64,000 bases of DNA from Butyriboletus loyo. Its lineage: Eukaryota; Basidiomycota; Agaricomycetes; Boletales; Boletaceae. The stretch covers positions 1 to 64,000 of the forward strand of contig JBBPSI010000066.1 in NCBI GenBank assembly GCA_038093515.1, read 5' to 3'. This document shows, piece after piece, positions 21,074 to 33,013 of this stretch (positions are counted from its first letter, which is position 1; each line of letters starts with the position of its first letter). The notes under the pieces are model-generated. The model was not told the DNA's origin and searched no databases. It was given only the letters and a program-made list of their open reading frames with translations. The translations under genes were made by a program, and so were the position numbers.

Positions 21074-24069
21074 ATGATCCATCTCGATCGGAGCCATCAC
21101 CATGACCTCGACCAAACCCAAAAGCAGAATCTAATCTTGTCCCGCGATCACGACGCCCCCCACTTTGACTGGGACGACCTCTCCCACACACCCGACAATC
21201 CCCCCTTCTTCCACGACGCTCTCCACGACGCTCTCCACCCTCAACAGCCCCTTTCCCCGCACAACATACTCCTCCCCCCCGACGCGACAACCTCCCCCAC
21301 CCATCCCTCCCATGATTTTCATGACGACAAGAGCTCTCCCCTCTCCCCTGCTCCCGACTCTGGCTCCCCCCCGCAACAGAACACCGCGGCTCTCCAGCCC
21401 CACACACACCCCCTCCCCCCCGCCCCAGACAAACAAGAGCCAGACCTCGCCGTCGAAGGCACCCTCACCCCTCTCACTGAGCTCTCCCCCGCCCCAGACC
21501 TGGACGATGCCCTCGAGGACACCAAAGACGTCCCCGACGATGCCAAGGAATCCTCCCACCAATTCCCGTCCTCCGCGTCCCACGATGACCGCAGTCGCGA
21601 CAGACGACTCCAGCCCACCGTCCATATAAACGGCACCTCTTCCCCTCCCACCCCTAGCACCAGCTCGCCCTCCAGACAATTTTCTACAACCGATGCCTTC
21701 TTTCGGCTCAACAACACTCCCACTGCAGCCGGTTCATCCCATTCAAGAACATCTTCCGGTGAATTTCTCGTTCCACCACTCCCCTCCGGAGTCCCTTTGC
21801 CCGCTATCGGTCATCCCTCCAGTGACTCAAAGGTCGTCCGAATCCTGGAGATAAATGCCGAGCTCTTCAAGTACGTTGACTCTCCCTGTTTCTTTCACCC
21901 CATCAACTAACCTTGTGCCTCGCTCAGAGTCTGTTCCGAGCTGCAGCTTCGTGGGATCTCAATCACAGACTCCCGGTTCCAACAGTTTGTTGCTCTTTTT
22001 CAGACGTCCCAATCTACTTCTCACGTCTATCCAGGTATGCAGTGAGGCTTCAGGTAAACTTGACATGGTTGGCCGCAGCTGCAGATCAACGGCACAACGT
22101 ATGCATTCTCTCTCTTCTAATCCTTTCGTTGCATTTTGAAAACATGACTTTAGAGCCCTAACATCACGCTCCCAATCATGGAACCGCCGATATCAGTCGA
22201 CTTTGTATCCATGGATCGAATACAGCATCTCTACTCCGACATATCAACGATGTTTGCCAAGGACGTCGTGCGGAGACAGTTTCTCAACGCGACACACCAA
22301 GGTTCTGCAACTGGCCCCTCTGCGGCCCCTAACGGGGCGTTAAAGCGTACGCGACCAGACGACTTTCCAGACCTCGTCAGCAAGCGGCGCGACGTGGGCG
22401 AAAATAAACCACAAGTAGCACAGGCACACCCTCCTTCTGCCATATCGCTATCCAGTGCTGTCTTGACTCCCAATCCTCCAAACACTTTCCCCCCTCCGAG
22501 TCAATCTCACATCGCCATGTCGACTGCACTAGCGTTGCCACAGAGCCCGCGTGTATCCAGTCCTGCGATGCCCCCGCCATCAGCGACCCCATCTCTTCCG
22601 TTTGGGGCAACAGAAGCCTCGATCGCTGCAAGTTCACGCGCACGTGCGCGAGAGCTTCAAATTCAGCAAGCTAGAGAACAACAATTACGCCAGGCCGCAC
22701 AGATGCAGCAGATGCAAGCTGGTCGGCATATGTCACCGCCTTCAACATCCCAACAAATCCCGCAGGGTGTTGTTGGTGGGCAATCGAATACAACATTCGT
22801 ACCGCAGACACAGCCACCTAGCTCGATATTGCAGAACCATAACCACCCGCTCATGCAGTACATGATCCAACAAATACCTCAGTTCACGTCGCTTCCTCCA
22901 CAACAACAGATGCAGAAGCTTCAAATGTTTCAGGTATTCGGTGTCTGGCGACTCTCTCGTCACTCGACTGATTAAATCCTTAGAGTGTCCTTGCGCAGCG
23001 GCAACAGCAACAACTCCAAAACCCTCAGGTGGCTACTCCACAACGCAATCCCCAGATGACTGCCATGACATCGAACGCTTCTATACCCACGATGTCCAAT
23101 GGAGCATTGAGTGCTGGTGGTCCAAGCCCAGTGTCCCCCCTCGCTCAACAGTCACCGGTCATGTCTCAACAACAACAGCAGCCACAAGTGACTAACCCAC
23201 CTGCTCAAAATGGCATGTACTCCTTTGGTCAGGGTCACACCAACCCGGGAATGGATCCGCGCATGGCAAGCGCGAACTTTTCCTCGCAGATGCCAGGGGG
23301 AATACCCAACAATATGAATATGAACCAGCAAAGACAGCTTATGCTCGTGCAGCAGCAAATGCGAAATACGAATGGAAATATGAATGCCGTTCCGAATATG
23401 ATGAACTCGCAGCAACATGCGTATGCGATGGCCCAACGCATGGCTCAAGCGGGACCATCGCAACCTGGTAGTGGTGTAGGTGGGTCTCCCATGTCGGCGC
23501 CGGCAGGTGATCAATTTCCTGCCCTACGTTCTAATTCGACGATTCCCGGCATTGCGCGGAGTGCACGTTCTCCTTCCGATGGTGTCCATTCGCCAATGAC
23601 GCCCCGGGCACCGTCGAGGCTTTCTCAGCAACCTCAGTTACAGCAGAACGACTATTCACAAGCAATGATGCAGCATTCACATACTACTATGGCTCAAAAT
23701 CCGGCAACATTCAACCCCCAGGTTCAAAGTCACAACTGGCCGCAGAGTGGTCAGCAGCCGATGCAGCAACAGCTAGGAATGGTTACTGGGCAGATGAATG
23801 GGTACTCCATGAACTCGCCGAATAACGCTGGTGTTGGCGGAGGTTTCTTTGGGTCAACGTCATCGCCTTCGAACCCAAATTGGCAGCAACACCAGCAAAG
23901 CATGACGGGAAGCTATCCGTATGGACAGTCGATGGGCCAACACACACCATCGGACCAGGGTCGTCTATCACACATGACCGGTATGTCTATACCTCAAAAC
24001 ATGGGCCCCATGGCGGACGGCTCGGGTTCTCCTGGGGAGTACGACATATTTAACTACAATGGTCCATGA
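21074..24069 (+). CDS. SSXT/SS18-like Gln-rich transcriptional coactivator
   Basis: SS18-family proteins are small subunits of SWI/SNF chromatin remodellers. Exons are join(21074..21870, 21928..21984, 22035..22098, 22154..22933, 22984..24069), giving 927 aa. After about 255 disordered His/Pro/Ser-rich residues, three exons join into an SSXT-like helical module: ILEINAELFKVCSELQLRG, then SRFQQYAVRLQVNLTWLAAAADQ. This compares with the LL..C...Q.KG..... QYQ..L..NL..LA..AD pattern of SS18. The remaining 600 residues are rich in Gln, Asn, Met, Pro and Ser and end in GEYDIFNYNGP, with several poly-Gln runs. The module is short and the rest is low-complexity, so membership rests on that one domain. 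A generic Q-rich activator is the alternative. The very large disordered flanks are unusual for the family. Confidence 0.62.
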
Positions 24070-24500
24070 TGTCTAATCTTGTTTCTTCTTCTGGATGCGG
24101 ATGGTTGTCGCTGTTTCTCGTTCGATCCTAATGATCATTATCGCCTCGAGGTGTTATCTTATATGGTTTCCTTTGCATATCTCTCTCGCTCCGTGATGAC
24201 AAGTTGGGGCATCTTGACCGGGGCTTCTGACGACGATGTGCACTTGCACCCTGGGTTGAATGTTCAAGTTGTTTTCTTTCTCTTTTCCCCCTCCATACTA
24301 TACACTGAGTTCACTTTGAGGCATATCGTTTTCGCTTTACGCAAATAGTCTGTTATGAAGTAGGTTTGTCTGTATGCTGCACTATTGAAGTTCATTGATA
24401 TCCCATGACCACTCCGATAACCATCCGTGCTTGGCTTGATCTGTCACTCGTCTACTACTCACTCATTCCATTGGCGTAGTTGCGCCGCTGACGGTTGGCG
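24070..24500. other. Intergenic region between two plus-strand genes
   Basis: These 431 bp hold the 3' end of the SSXT-like gene and the promoter of the SH3 gene. No further gene is visible. Confidence 0.6.
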
Positions 24501-25760
24501 ATGGTGTTTACGAAGTTCTCCCTACAAGAAAAAGATGCTTTCTTCGGGCTCCTGGACGAGTAAGTGCTTGCCGAGGCGTTCAGAGCTCCCTCACAACCCA
24601 ACACCGTGCGCTGGCTGTAGCTGATCGACGCATCCACACAGGTATTTTCAATCCCGACCCGAGCTATTCCGGCAGAATGGGAACGATCAGGGGTTGGGCG
24701 GGCTTGCTGGGACGGGCGTATCGACGGCTGCTGCTGCGTCTATCGCCCAACGCGCGCTCGCGACGGCTGGTCATGCTAATACAAGTTCAACGAGCGTCGG
24801 AAGAGGAGCGTCGGCCAAGTCAAATAATCCGTATGCAGCGAACATGGTACGTCGTCTGTCGAGTCTCGTTCATCGTTCATCGTTCATCGTTCATCGTTCA
24901 TCGTTCATCGTTCATCGTTCATCGTTCATCGTTCCGTTGGCTGCATCCTCACGTTTTTGTCAGCCCAACAGTGCCGACGTTGCAAACGCCATGGCGGTCG
25001 GCCGGGTCGCTGCTGCCTCGCTCGCGTTCACTGGCGGCGGCGGTTTCCCATCGCAATCGCAGACTCATTCCAAGTCGGCTGGGGGCTCGCCATCCTTGCC
25101 TCATCGCGTGACGTCCGACGCATTCGTGAACCCGTCCCTCGAACGGGGGGGCTCTCCCGGATCGGAGGTGGACAAACTCGTGAGGAAAAAGGCGAGTTCC
25201 TCCCTCCCCCATTCCGTTTCCCCCCCTTGATCTAACTTGTGACGACAACATACGCATATGTGCGTATCTAGGCGAGCGTCTTTTCCACATTCAAGAAACC
25301 AGAGACGGCAGGGGTGGTGATCCCCTCCGCATTCGTCGCCCCGAAAAACACGTATGGACCACCCCCGGTGAGACGTGCTACCTCGGAGACGAGCACCGGT
25401 GGTGTCGGCGGCGGCGTGGTCGGAACGCTCTCGCAACGACAGCCGGCGCCCAAGTCCGAGTCGGAGGTGGCAGAGGGGGAATGGGCAGAGGTATTGTATG
25501 ATTATAGCAGCGAGGTACGTGCCGAAAAGAAGGGTGAGTGAGCTTCGTAGTGACACTTCGTTTTCTTTTGCAGGATCCGGGAGATTTGGCGATCGAAGCT
25601 GGTGCGAGGGTGTTTGTCACTGACAAATCGTCAGACGATTGGTCAGGCTTTTTCTTTCACTCGAACGTCGCCGTGTCTGACTTGGGATGTTTGCAGGTGG
25701 ACAGGTCAGATGGAGGGAAGACATGGTCTTTTCCCTGCATCATATGTGAGGCTCCTGTGA
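24501..25760 (+). CDS. SH3-domain protein
   Basis: It is probably an adaptor that binds Pro-rich partners at the actin cortex or endocytic sites, resembling yeast Lsb1/Pin3 in having a single SH3 domain. Exons are join(24501..24559, 24642..24846, 24964..25191, 25272..25514, 25574..25641, 25697..25760), giving 288 aa. The N-terminal module is MVFTKFSLQEKDAFFGLLDE followed by YFQSRPEL. A Gly/Ser/Ala-rich linker leads to a C-terminal SH3 domain: AEVLYDYSSEDPGDLAIEAG, TDKSSDDWWTGQMEGRHG and LFPASYVRLL. The third intron can start at GC (AAG|GCGAGT, 25192) or twelve bases earlier at GT (CTC|GTGAGG, 25180); both keep the frame, so four residues are uncertain. Intron 2 contains a 7-bp repeat and is itself open in frame. 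Confidence 0.82.
24867..24934 (+). repeat. 7-bp tandem repeat (CGTTCAT)n inside an SH3-gene intron
   Basis: About 9.7 perfect copies of a heptanucleotide lie within the 117-nt second intron. Three units make 21 bp, so translation would repeat every seven residues. Confidence 0.92.
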
Positions 25761-26159
25761 TGTCTGGGTTGGAGGATCCATTGATCTAGGAATCGTTTAC
25801 ACCATCACTCAACACACGCTCTAATGGACATTGTATTTATACATTACAGATATCATTGTTGATTTGATCAAAACGACAAGGGTATGATACACAGAACGAG
25901 AGTGGGAGATAGATCGTGTATACAAGTACGGCTACAGCGGCATGGGTGTCCATAGGAAACGCACCACAGAGTCTGTCAGGTCTCTCTTGGCCAACCAAAT
26001 GTGTCGGATGCACAAGTGTCTGCGAGCACACTGAATGCCCGAGGTTAGAGATGTGAGATGAAAGATCGTCCAATGCAAAGAAGAGAGTGGCTTGTTTTAT
26101 AGAAGCAATATTTTAATGTCCGCTTGGTTCGTGATCGTCCCCCCCCACCCAGGGGGAGA
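25761..26159. other. Convergent 3' intergenic region
   Basis: The SH3 gene and the Pcl-type cyclin end tail-to-tail across 399 bp. No gene or RNA is evident. Confidence 0.6.
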
Positions 26160-27716
26160 TCAAACGTCAAGGGCGTGTGGATTGACCGCCGCTCGAAAGA
26201 TGGAGGACCGCGAGTGAACCAACCTTCGGAAAGTGCTCCCGTGGCCTTGAGAATGATGTTCAGGAGGTTCGACAATGATCACGGTGGGAGGCGCGGCACA
26301 CAGTGCTTTGGCGACTGAAACCTCCTTGTCGTGGGTCTTTGTCGCTGCGTTCCACATACGACTGAGGAAGCCGGGGGTGCTGAAACTTTCCTTGATCCGA
26401 GGTGAATCCACAGGAGTACTGATACCTCTGGCCTGCAAGCCTATTGATGTCCCGTACACGTACGAAGTTACACGGGGCTTCCCACCATGACGATGCGTCA
26501 CGACTCTGATGGAGCACGGCTCGGGTAGAGCGGGACTTGTCGGGGAAGAATGTCCTATCGCCTTGACGGTCGTCGCAGAGTTGATAGAAGACGTGTCGGA
26601 TACCTTTCTGCCTTCGCGGCGGATCTGGGACGGAAGAGAACCAAGCACAGACCGTTTCCTGGACAGCAACTTCGTATCATCGCGTTCATCCTCTGGGCTA
26701 GTGATCGAACCGGTCGACGAACCCGTGTCCTCCGTCAAGGAGTCCATCTCAGAGTCTGTCGCGCCCAAAGTGTCGGAGCTATGACTACTTGACAATGGGG
26801 ATGGTGAGAAAGGCGGTGGAGGCTGTCGAGCCATAGCATTGTGCAGGACACTCAACCGGCCATTAGACATTCGTTTTGCAAGGCCACGGACTGTCGACAC
26901 AATAGAGGAACTCGTCGTGACTTGGGGGCGAGGAAGGGCATCGTAAAGAGGAGGGGTCGGGGGTTGCTGCGCCTGAGCTCTCGCTTTCCCGGCCTTGGCG
27001 ACCTTTTCGACTGCGGCGACCCTCGTCTCTCGAGGGCTGACAGGATCACTCTGCTTGTTAGCGAAGAAGGGTGCAAAGTGCATGACTGCCTCGTCTTCAT
27101 CGAAGCGAAGATCGTAGTCGAGCAAGAAGAGCAGTTGTTTTTCCATGAGGTTTACCTCCGCGAGATCGAAAAGCGAGGAATAAGCAGACCAGTGCTTGTT
27201 TTTGGGAGAGGAGTCGTTGAGATATTTTGCAGCAACGATGAGAGTGGCCAAGAAGACACGGTGTCGCGTACAAGGCATGCCTGTAAAAGTGGCATCAGGA
27301 TAAGCGGACTATGACAACCTGGACTGACCCTTGGCCATCGCAGGCAGCTTTGAACGAAGACGATGGAGGTATATGAGGGTGGTGAGCAAGGTGGGTACCT
27401 GCACGTTCGATTTTAAGATGAGCTGCACGACAAAGGACTCTAAACTAGGGAGGCGGAGAGGGGGCGGAGGCAAATCGTGAGTGTGCTTGTCCGAAGGCAG
27501 GGGCACGGGCTTGACAGGGGTGGGTGGCGGGGTGGGTAAGGGCGGGGTCTCTGAGGCCGCGGCGGGCTGTTCTTCAACCATGATAACCTGCGCTGCCTGG
27601 AGGGCGATGTAGTGGACCATTTCGACCGAGACACGCTTGCTCATCAGGTCAACGAAAGCAGGGTTGTGGAGGGAGGCGGGGAGGAGGGAGGCGGGGTGAC
27701 GACGGTCGACGGACAT
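26160..27716 (-). CDS. Pcl1/Pcl2-type G1 cyclin
   Basis: This is a cyclin of the Pcl group that pairs with Pho85-like kinases in G1 and morphogenesis. Exons are complement(join(26160..27280, 27329..27716)), giving 502 aa. The cyclin box spans about residues 90-200, split by the intron after AMAKG. It includes [75 protein letters not shown] and [19 protein letters not shown]. That block order, with a Trp-rich link and the EVNLME helix, fits Pcl1/2 rather than the Pho80 type. The C-terminal 270 residues are Ser/Pro-rich and disordered. The gene is head-to-head with the nucleotide-sugar transporter across 302 bp; a TATAAAAG motif on the minus strand lies near 27940. Confidence 0.88.
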
Positions 27717-28018
27717 ATTTTAAAAGGGAGTGACTTGATAGAGATTGTCGCGGTGGGCCCTGCGAAGGGCGATCTACTGTGAAATGAAGCAAAGGAGGGA
27801 ATGGGGCAGTTTCTGATTGTGGCTCTGCCGATTTAAATGGGCGCGCACAAGACACACAACAAACACACGCGTCGAGGTCACGGGATTCAAAAATCAACGA
27901 GGAGAAAGCGTAGGGTCGGCCCCATCATCCTCTCGTCTTTTATACTGTCGTTCCAAGTCGGACTGCAGCTTATTTCAATGGAGACCAACTGAGCGCAGAC
28001 CAACACGCGTCAGTTCAG
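27717..28018. promoter_or_regulatory. 302-bp divergent promoter between the Pcl-type cyclin and the UDP-GlcNAc transporter
   Basis: A TATAAAAG on the minus strand near 27940 is a candidate core element for the cyclin. Nothing equally clear is seen for the transporter. Confidence 0.45.
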
Positions 28019-29278
28019 ATGTCCGACTGGGTCGCCACCCTTTCCCTAGTCTTTGGTGGCTGCTGCAGGTATGCCATCAAGCCGAACGACGACCATAGAC
28101 TGAGCGATTTCATAGCAATGCAATCACAACGGAGCGACTTACCTCCGAGAACCCTCATTCAGGCATCCTCATCACTGTCTTTCAATTCCTCATCGTCTCC
28201 CTCTACGCACTCCCCAGCCAGCTCGTGTTCTCTGTTCCCATCCAGACCGCCCAGAGAAACGTGCGCACGAAACAGCACGAAAACGGGGGTCATGAGAAAA
28301 CCTGCACGACCGCTACTCGCTCGACGTGGCTTCCCCGGTTAAGAAAACGCAGAGTACCTCTCTTTCCCTACCTTGTGCAGGTCGCACTCTTCTTTGCGCT
28401 CTCTGTCCTCAATAATGCCGCGTTCGCATACGACATACCAATGTCAGTGCACATCGTATTCCGCAGTGGCGGCATGGTCATCAACATACTCCTCGGCTGG
28501 CTCCTCGTAAACAAACGGTATGTCCCCCAGCCCAGCCTCCGCTCCGCAATATCTCAGCACTCGTTTTCCCAGATATACCCTCAAACAAGTCGTCTCCGTA
28601 CTCATAGTCACGATCGGCATCATCCTCACCACCCTCTCCGCCCCTAAACCCAAGCCCAAACTCTCGAGCACACACCCAACCGACGTCGCCGTCTCCCTCT
28701 ACGCACAAGGCGTGTCCATCCTCAGCCTCGCGCTCCTCCTCTCTGGATTCCTCGGGCTCTCACAAGACTACGTCTTTGCGCGATACATCAAGCCATCCGA
28801 GACACAGGCCGCTTCCGACCCCCTCGCACAGCCATCCTGGCAGGAAAATATGTTCTACCTCCACGCCCTCCCCCTCCCCCTCTTTTATTTCTCCCGCGAG
28901 AGCATCGCTGCCGAACTCATCCGGTTGAACGCCAGTCCGAGCATCTCTCTCGCGCCCATCCCGTTCGTGGGCGCTTACCTCGCCAAAACGCTGGACCGTC
29001 CCGCACTCGTGCTGCCTTGCATGTTCTTGTATCTTTTCGCGAACACGGTGACACAGCTGTTGTGCGTCATTGGTGTCAATAGGCTCACGGGGCGTGTGTC
29101 GTCGCTGACGGTGACGCTTATCTTGACCGTACGCAAAGCCGTGTCACTCCTTCTCAGCGTCGCCGTATATGGCGGCCAAGCGAACGCTATGATGTGGACT
29201 GGGGCTGCACTGGTGTTCATTGGTACGATTGGGTACTCGACCGGAGCCCGGACAAAGGCCAAGGACAAGGAGGATTGA
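28019..29278 (+). CDS. yea4: UDP-N-acetylglucosamine transporter (Yea4/SLC35B4 family)
   Basis: It imports UDP-GlcNAc into the ER or Golgi lumen for chitin and glycan synthesis. Exons are join(28019..28068, 28116..28517, 28573..29278), giving 385 aa, with roughly ten hydrophobic segments. Family marks are VFGGCCSNAITTERL at the first helix, SVLNNAAFAYDIPMSVHIVF, RSGGMVINILLGWLLVNKR and the C-terminal NRLTGRVSSLTVTLILTVRK. The Arg-Ser-Gly and TVRK motifs are typical of the UAA transporter family (PF08449). A basic hydrophilic loop of about 50 residues after helix 2 is long for the family. The Lys-rich C-terminus (ARTKAKDKED) could act in ER retrieval, though it is not a classical KKXX. Confidence 0.9.
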
Positions 29279-29439
29279 CGTTTGCCATGAGTTTGTAGAT
29301 GTTGAGTATTTCTTACTTTCGAATTAAGCGATGGACTTGCAAATAGATGGTGCTCATGATAAACATAAAGTTATTGACGACATTATTGGAGGACGCTATT
29401 GTGTACAAGACTGATACCACACGATGGACAAGTCCAGAC

Positions 29440-32400
29440 CTAGGCCTCTTGACCTGTCGCGATATCCCACGTCTTTTTCATCAGCCCGACAGCAGGATCC
29501 ATAGAATCTTGAATCTTTGCGAAACCGACAGTGCTGAGCGTCGTTGCATAATTGCGGAGGTACGGCGCATACTGCGATACATGTTAAGAGTGAAACCAGG
29601 TTGTCACAAGCGGTAAAGAGAGAGACGAACCGTTCTGCAAAAGTGTCTATACCACCCCCAAGTCTCCCAGGTCTTCCATTCGTTGTTGGACCATGTCAAG
29701 CGTTGTTCCCAAGCTTCATCTCCGATCACGCTATGCCCATACGAGTTCTGATAGGCATCACTCGGCGAGGGTGCAAGACACGACACGAAGCCCTCAATCG
29801 TCCGCGCAAGTGCACCCTTTTGCTCGCGGGTAAGACTCGTAAACGCTTTCAGAGCCGTGGTGAGCTGAGGACTCTCTGCCGAGTCATCTACATGGAGAAA
29901 AAGGAAGTAAACGCATGCTCGACAAGAAAGACGGAACCGTACCCTGTTTGATAGGCTTCACCTCCCCGTCCACCTCCATACTCGCCACGTCCGCGCCACC
30001 ACTCGCCTTGACGCGTGCGATACTATCATCCCGTTCCTTTCTCAGCGCTGCCACCTTCCTCCTTGCAACCATCACTCTCCCATTGGCCTTGTCCATGGCA
30101 CCCTTGATCAGATCCCATTCAAACGCACCAACAGACATTGAGTTCGTTCCTGGGTTCTCCCCGCTACTGCCGCCCATTGAATTTCCAAACGTCCATGCGA
30201 TAACGTCGGTAGGATCGACAATCTGATACTGCATCAACTTGTCGAACACGATCCCAACCATTTGTCGATTCCTCTTCCAAAAGGCAAAGACAGCATCAAG
30301 AATGTCTGTTTTGGCCTCCGTGATATCGCCACCGCCTTGCGCGGGGCTGGGGTTGGCAAGGCCGCGAAGAAGGGGAAGATACCGCTCAATGGCGTTGAGT
30401 AGGTGGGAGAAGGAGCGAGAGCCGATTGAGAGTAGAGATTGGACGGCTATGGAACGCATCAGGGTGTCGATGGATGCATATGGATGTGGAGCAGAAGGGG
30501 TCGACTCGAGGGATGTCCTGAGGATGTCCAGATGAGATATGACTTCCTCAGCGCGGGAACGTCCGCGGAGGAGGCTGAGGATAGACTGGGTGGCGTCATA
30601 GTAGAGATTTGCTGTGGATCGCGAGTGAGAGGGGGATGGTTAAGGTAAGTTGAGTGAACTTACAGGAATCTTCATATTCAAAGCTAGGGCCCGGGGGTTG
30701 AGCAGCGATCACGTTCGGGTCAGTTTGCATGGGCTCGGGAAGGGTTTTAAGAATCCGGTCATGATACGACAACCGCATTTCGAGCTCAATCGCTCGGCGA
30801 ACAAAGCATCGTTTTGGATGCTTCTCCACAAGAGTAAGATCTGGGACCCTGTTTAACAAGGTGAAGCGCCATCAGTATAAACCAGAGATCATAAGGTAAA
30901 AGTGCCCACCATTCTTTCCACACCCACTGGAACCCGAAGTTACTCATATGTACAGCAAACCACTCGACGAAACGACGAGAAATTTCAGGGTCAAGTCCTT
31001 CGCCAAGCGCGGTATACAGCTTTCGGATAGATTTGCCAACCGCCGGACCAACAGTAGAGGGTGAGAGTTTACAAAGCTCGGTGATCATCGCAATGTAGTA
31101 GGCTGGTTTGTGAGGTGACTCGGGAAGAAGGAACAACGAGCCGAGGACCATCTGGCGGGATGATGTGATGTTAGCGACCAACGGTTAGCTTGAAATAAAG
31201 CTTACCTCGATCACAACACTCTCAAGCTGCCAGTTCTTAGCATTCGGATCTTCCTCAGTAGCGGGTGGTGCTCCGGATCTGGGCTTAAATGTGCCTGGTA
31301 CGCACCACTTGGGGTACTCGAGCAATAGTCTAGCACACTCCTTCCGGTTGATCTCAAGAATGTCGACCGTATCACGCATGTTAGAACGGATGAGAAACCC
31401 AGACACGCTTATGTGCTCTGGAGTTATCTGTCATAGATGTCAACACGGAGAACGAAACTCCTGATGGCGCATCACAACGCACGGTATTATCAAAGAGGCG
31501 GAAGAAGTACTCGGGCCATTCTTCTTTTTTCACCTGAGCATCCTCGCCTGCGTCGGTTGCAAGACCGTCGAGTTCGATGACCTCGGGCGGTACCAGGATA
31601 GAGGGCAGCTCGAAAGGCGAAGAGACAGTGGGGTCTAGATCCGGGTAGTCAAGATATGGCTGCGGAACGCTGTTCCAAGCATCCAAAAATTCAGACGATT
31701 CAAGCGCCTTAAGTACTGCGAGACCACTCTCAAGAAGCTGCAAATCACGGTGTGTAAGTCACACAAAAGAAGTTAATAGAACATACCTCTTGCGCATTTT
31801 CGAGAAGTGCAGTATCTGAGGATTCAAGAGACATCATGGACTGGACGAGAACCTTTGAGGAGACAACAGATTCGTTGAAAGTCTGAATGGCTTTGATGAT
31901 CTCAGCCGTGTTTGGTGACAAACTCTTCTTGATGACAGGTCCAGCCTAGAAGGCGGCGATTTGTGGATGAGCAAGAAGGTAAAGGCAAAGACATACAATG
32001 AGCAATCCTTCTGTAGCACACAGCGCGGCGTTTTTTCCCCGTCCATACGACACGCCGAACTCGTCGAGGACGGCTGCGAAAGATTGAAGAAGCGCAGACA
32101 TGGATTCGATAGAAATGACTTGAGCGACCATCAAATGGGCGAAGAAGTGTATCTAGTCACGCGGTCAGCATAGGGGATCAGTTTTCATGTTTGAACGTAC
32201 GCAGAGACGAATGTCTCGCCACGCCAGCTTGTCGAGGTAGCCTTGGAAACCCTTCCAAAAATCTTCGAGGACCAGTTTTCCCAGAGAGGGTAGGGACGAG
32301 GACCCGGACGCCTGCACTGTCTCTGTCTCGGAAGGTGCTGGGTCATGCAGCAAACGGAGCAGGGCTGCATAGTATGGGATCTTGTACGGCTGCTCTGTGA

Positions 32401-32802
32401 CGCTGTGTCAGGGTTAGCAGTGAACGGGCAATGAACCTAGCTACACACTCACGCAACGCGAATGCCTTCTGATATGGCTGCGACAGTGACAGGTGCCTCA
32501 CGTATCTGTTTTGCGACGCGGGGGACCTCTTGGGCAGGATCCTGGTCGGTCGCATCAGGACAGGGCACTCGCGGCAAGAGGGGGCCCGACTCACGACTTC
32601 ACCCAATTTGACGATAATGGTCTTAATGACCTGCTCGGGGGTGTCGTGTTCCCGGCGACGGTCATGATAATCGTAGTCGTCTGTGGTCAAGGTTCGTCGA
32701 TACGAATTCCAGTGCTGGTTCGATGCAGACCTCACCTCTCTCTCTGTTGTGTCGTCGCCGGTGAGGGCCCCCACCTCTGTGTGATGGTCTGTCGAAGTTC
32801 AT
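29440..32802 (-). CDS. cbc1: Nuclear cap-binding protein subunit 1 (CBP80)
   Basis: CBP80 is the large scaffold of the nuclear cap-binding complex on new RNA polymerase II transcripts. Exons are complement(join(29440..29571, 29631..29887, 29943..30611, 30664..30848, 30910..31151, 31206..31427, 31483..31737, 31787..31945, 31997..32152, 32201..32402, 32453..32541, 32595..32680, 32736..32802)), giving 906 aa. The N-terminus is basic, with RR pairs as in the nuclear import signal of CBP80. MIF4G-like helical repeats follow, with TEQPYKIPYYAALLRLLH, VSYGRGKNAALCATEGLLI, HKPAYYIAMITELCKLSP and KLYTALGEGLDPEISRRF. The third MIF4G region ends with MVGIVFDKLMQYQIVDPTDV, AWTFGN and FEWDLIKGAMDKANGRV. 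A conserved C-terminal tail follows. All twelve introns are GT-AG. Confidence 0.93.
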
Positions 32803-33013
32803 TGTCCGTTTTTTTATTTCTGTTTTCTCTGCTGCGCGACTCGGAGGTTCAGACTGCCGGTATGTGTCTTCTGCCAACCTCGAGTTAGCGGGCGAAGTGC
32901 GCTTGTCACGTGCGAGTTACTTCACCTCGAACATCGACTTGGGCACGTCGAATATTTTTTCGCTGGTACAGACGAGGCAGGGTGAGTCTTTTTGTCGTCT
33001 TTTTTGCTCAGAA
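32803..33013. promoter_or_regulatory. 211-bp divergent promoter between CBP80 and the PPR gene
   Basis: A GTGAGT...TTTGCTCAG pair just before 33014 could be a very short (36-nt) leader intron of the PPR gene, but its length makes this doubtful. Confidence 0.4.

Noticed and set aside
21131..21679. A long Gly/Val-rich minus-strand frame.
   Set aside because: It is the antisense shadow of the His/Pro/Ser-rich first exon of the SSXT-like gene.
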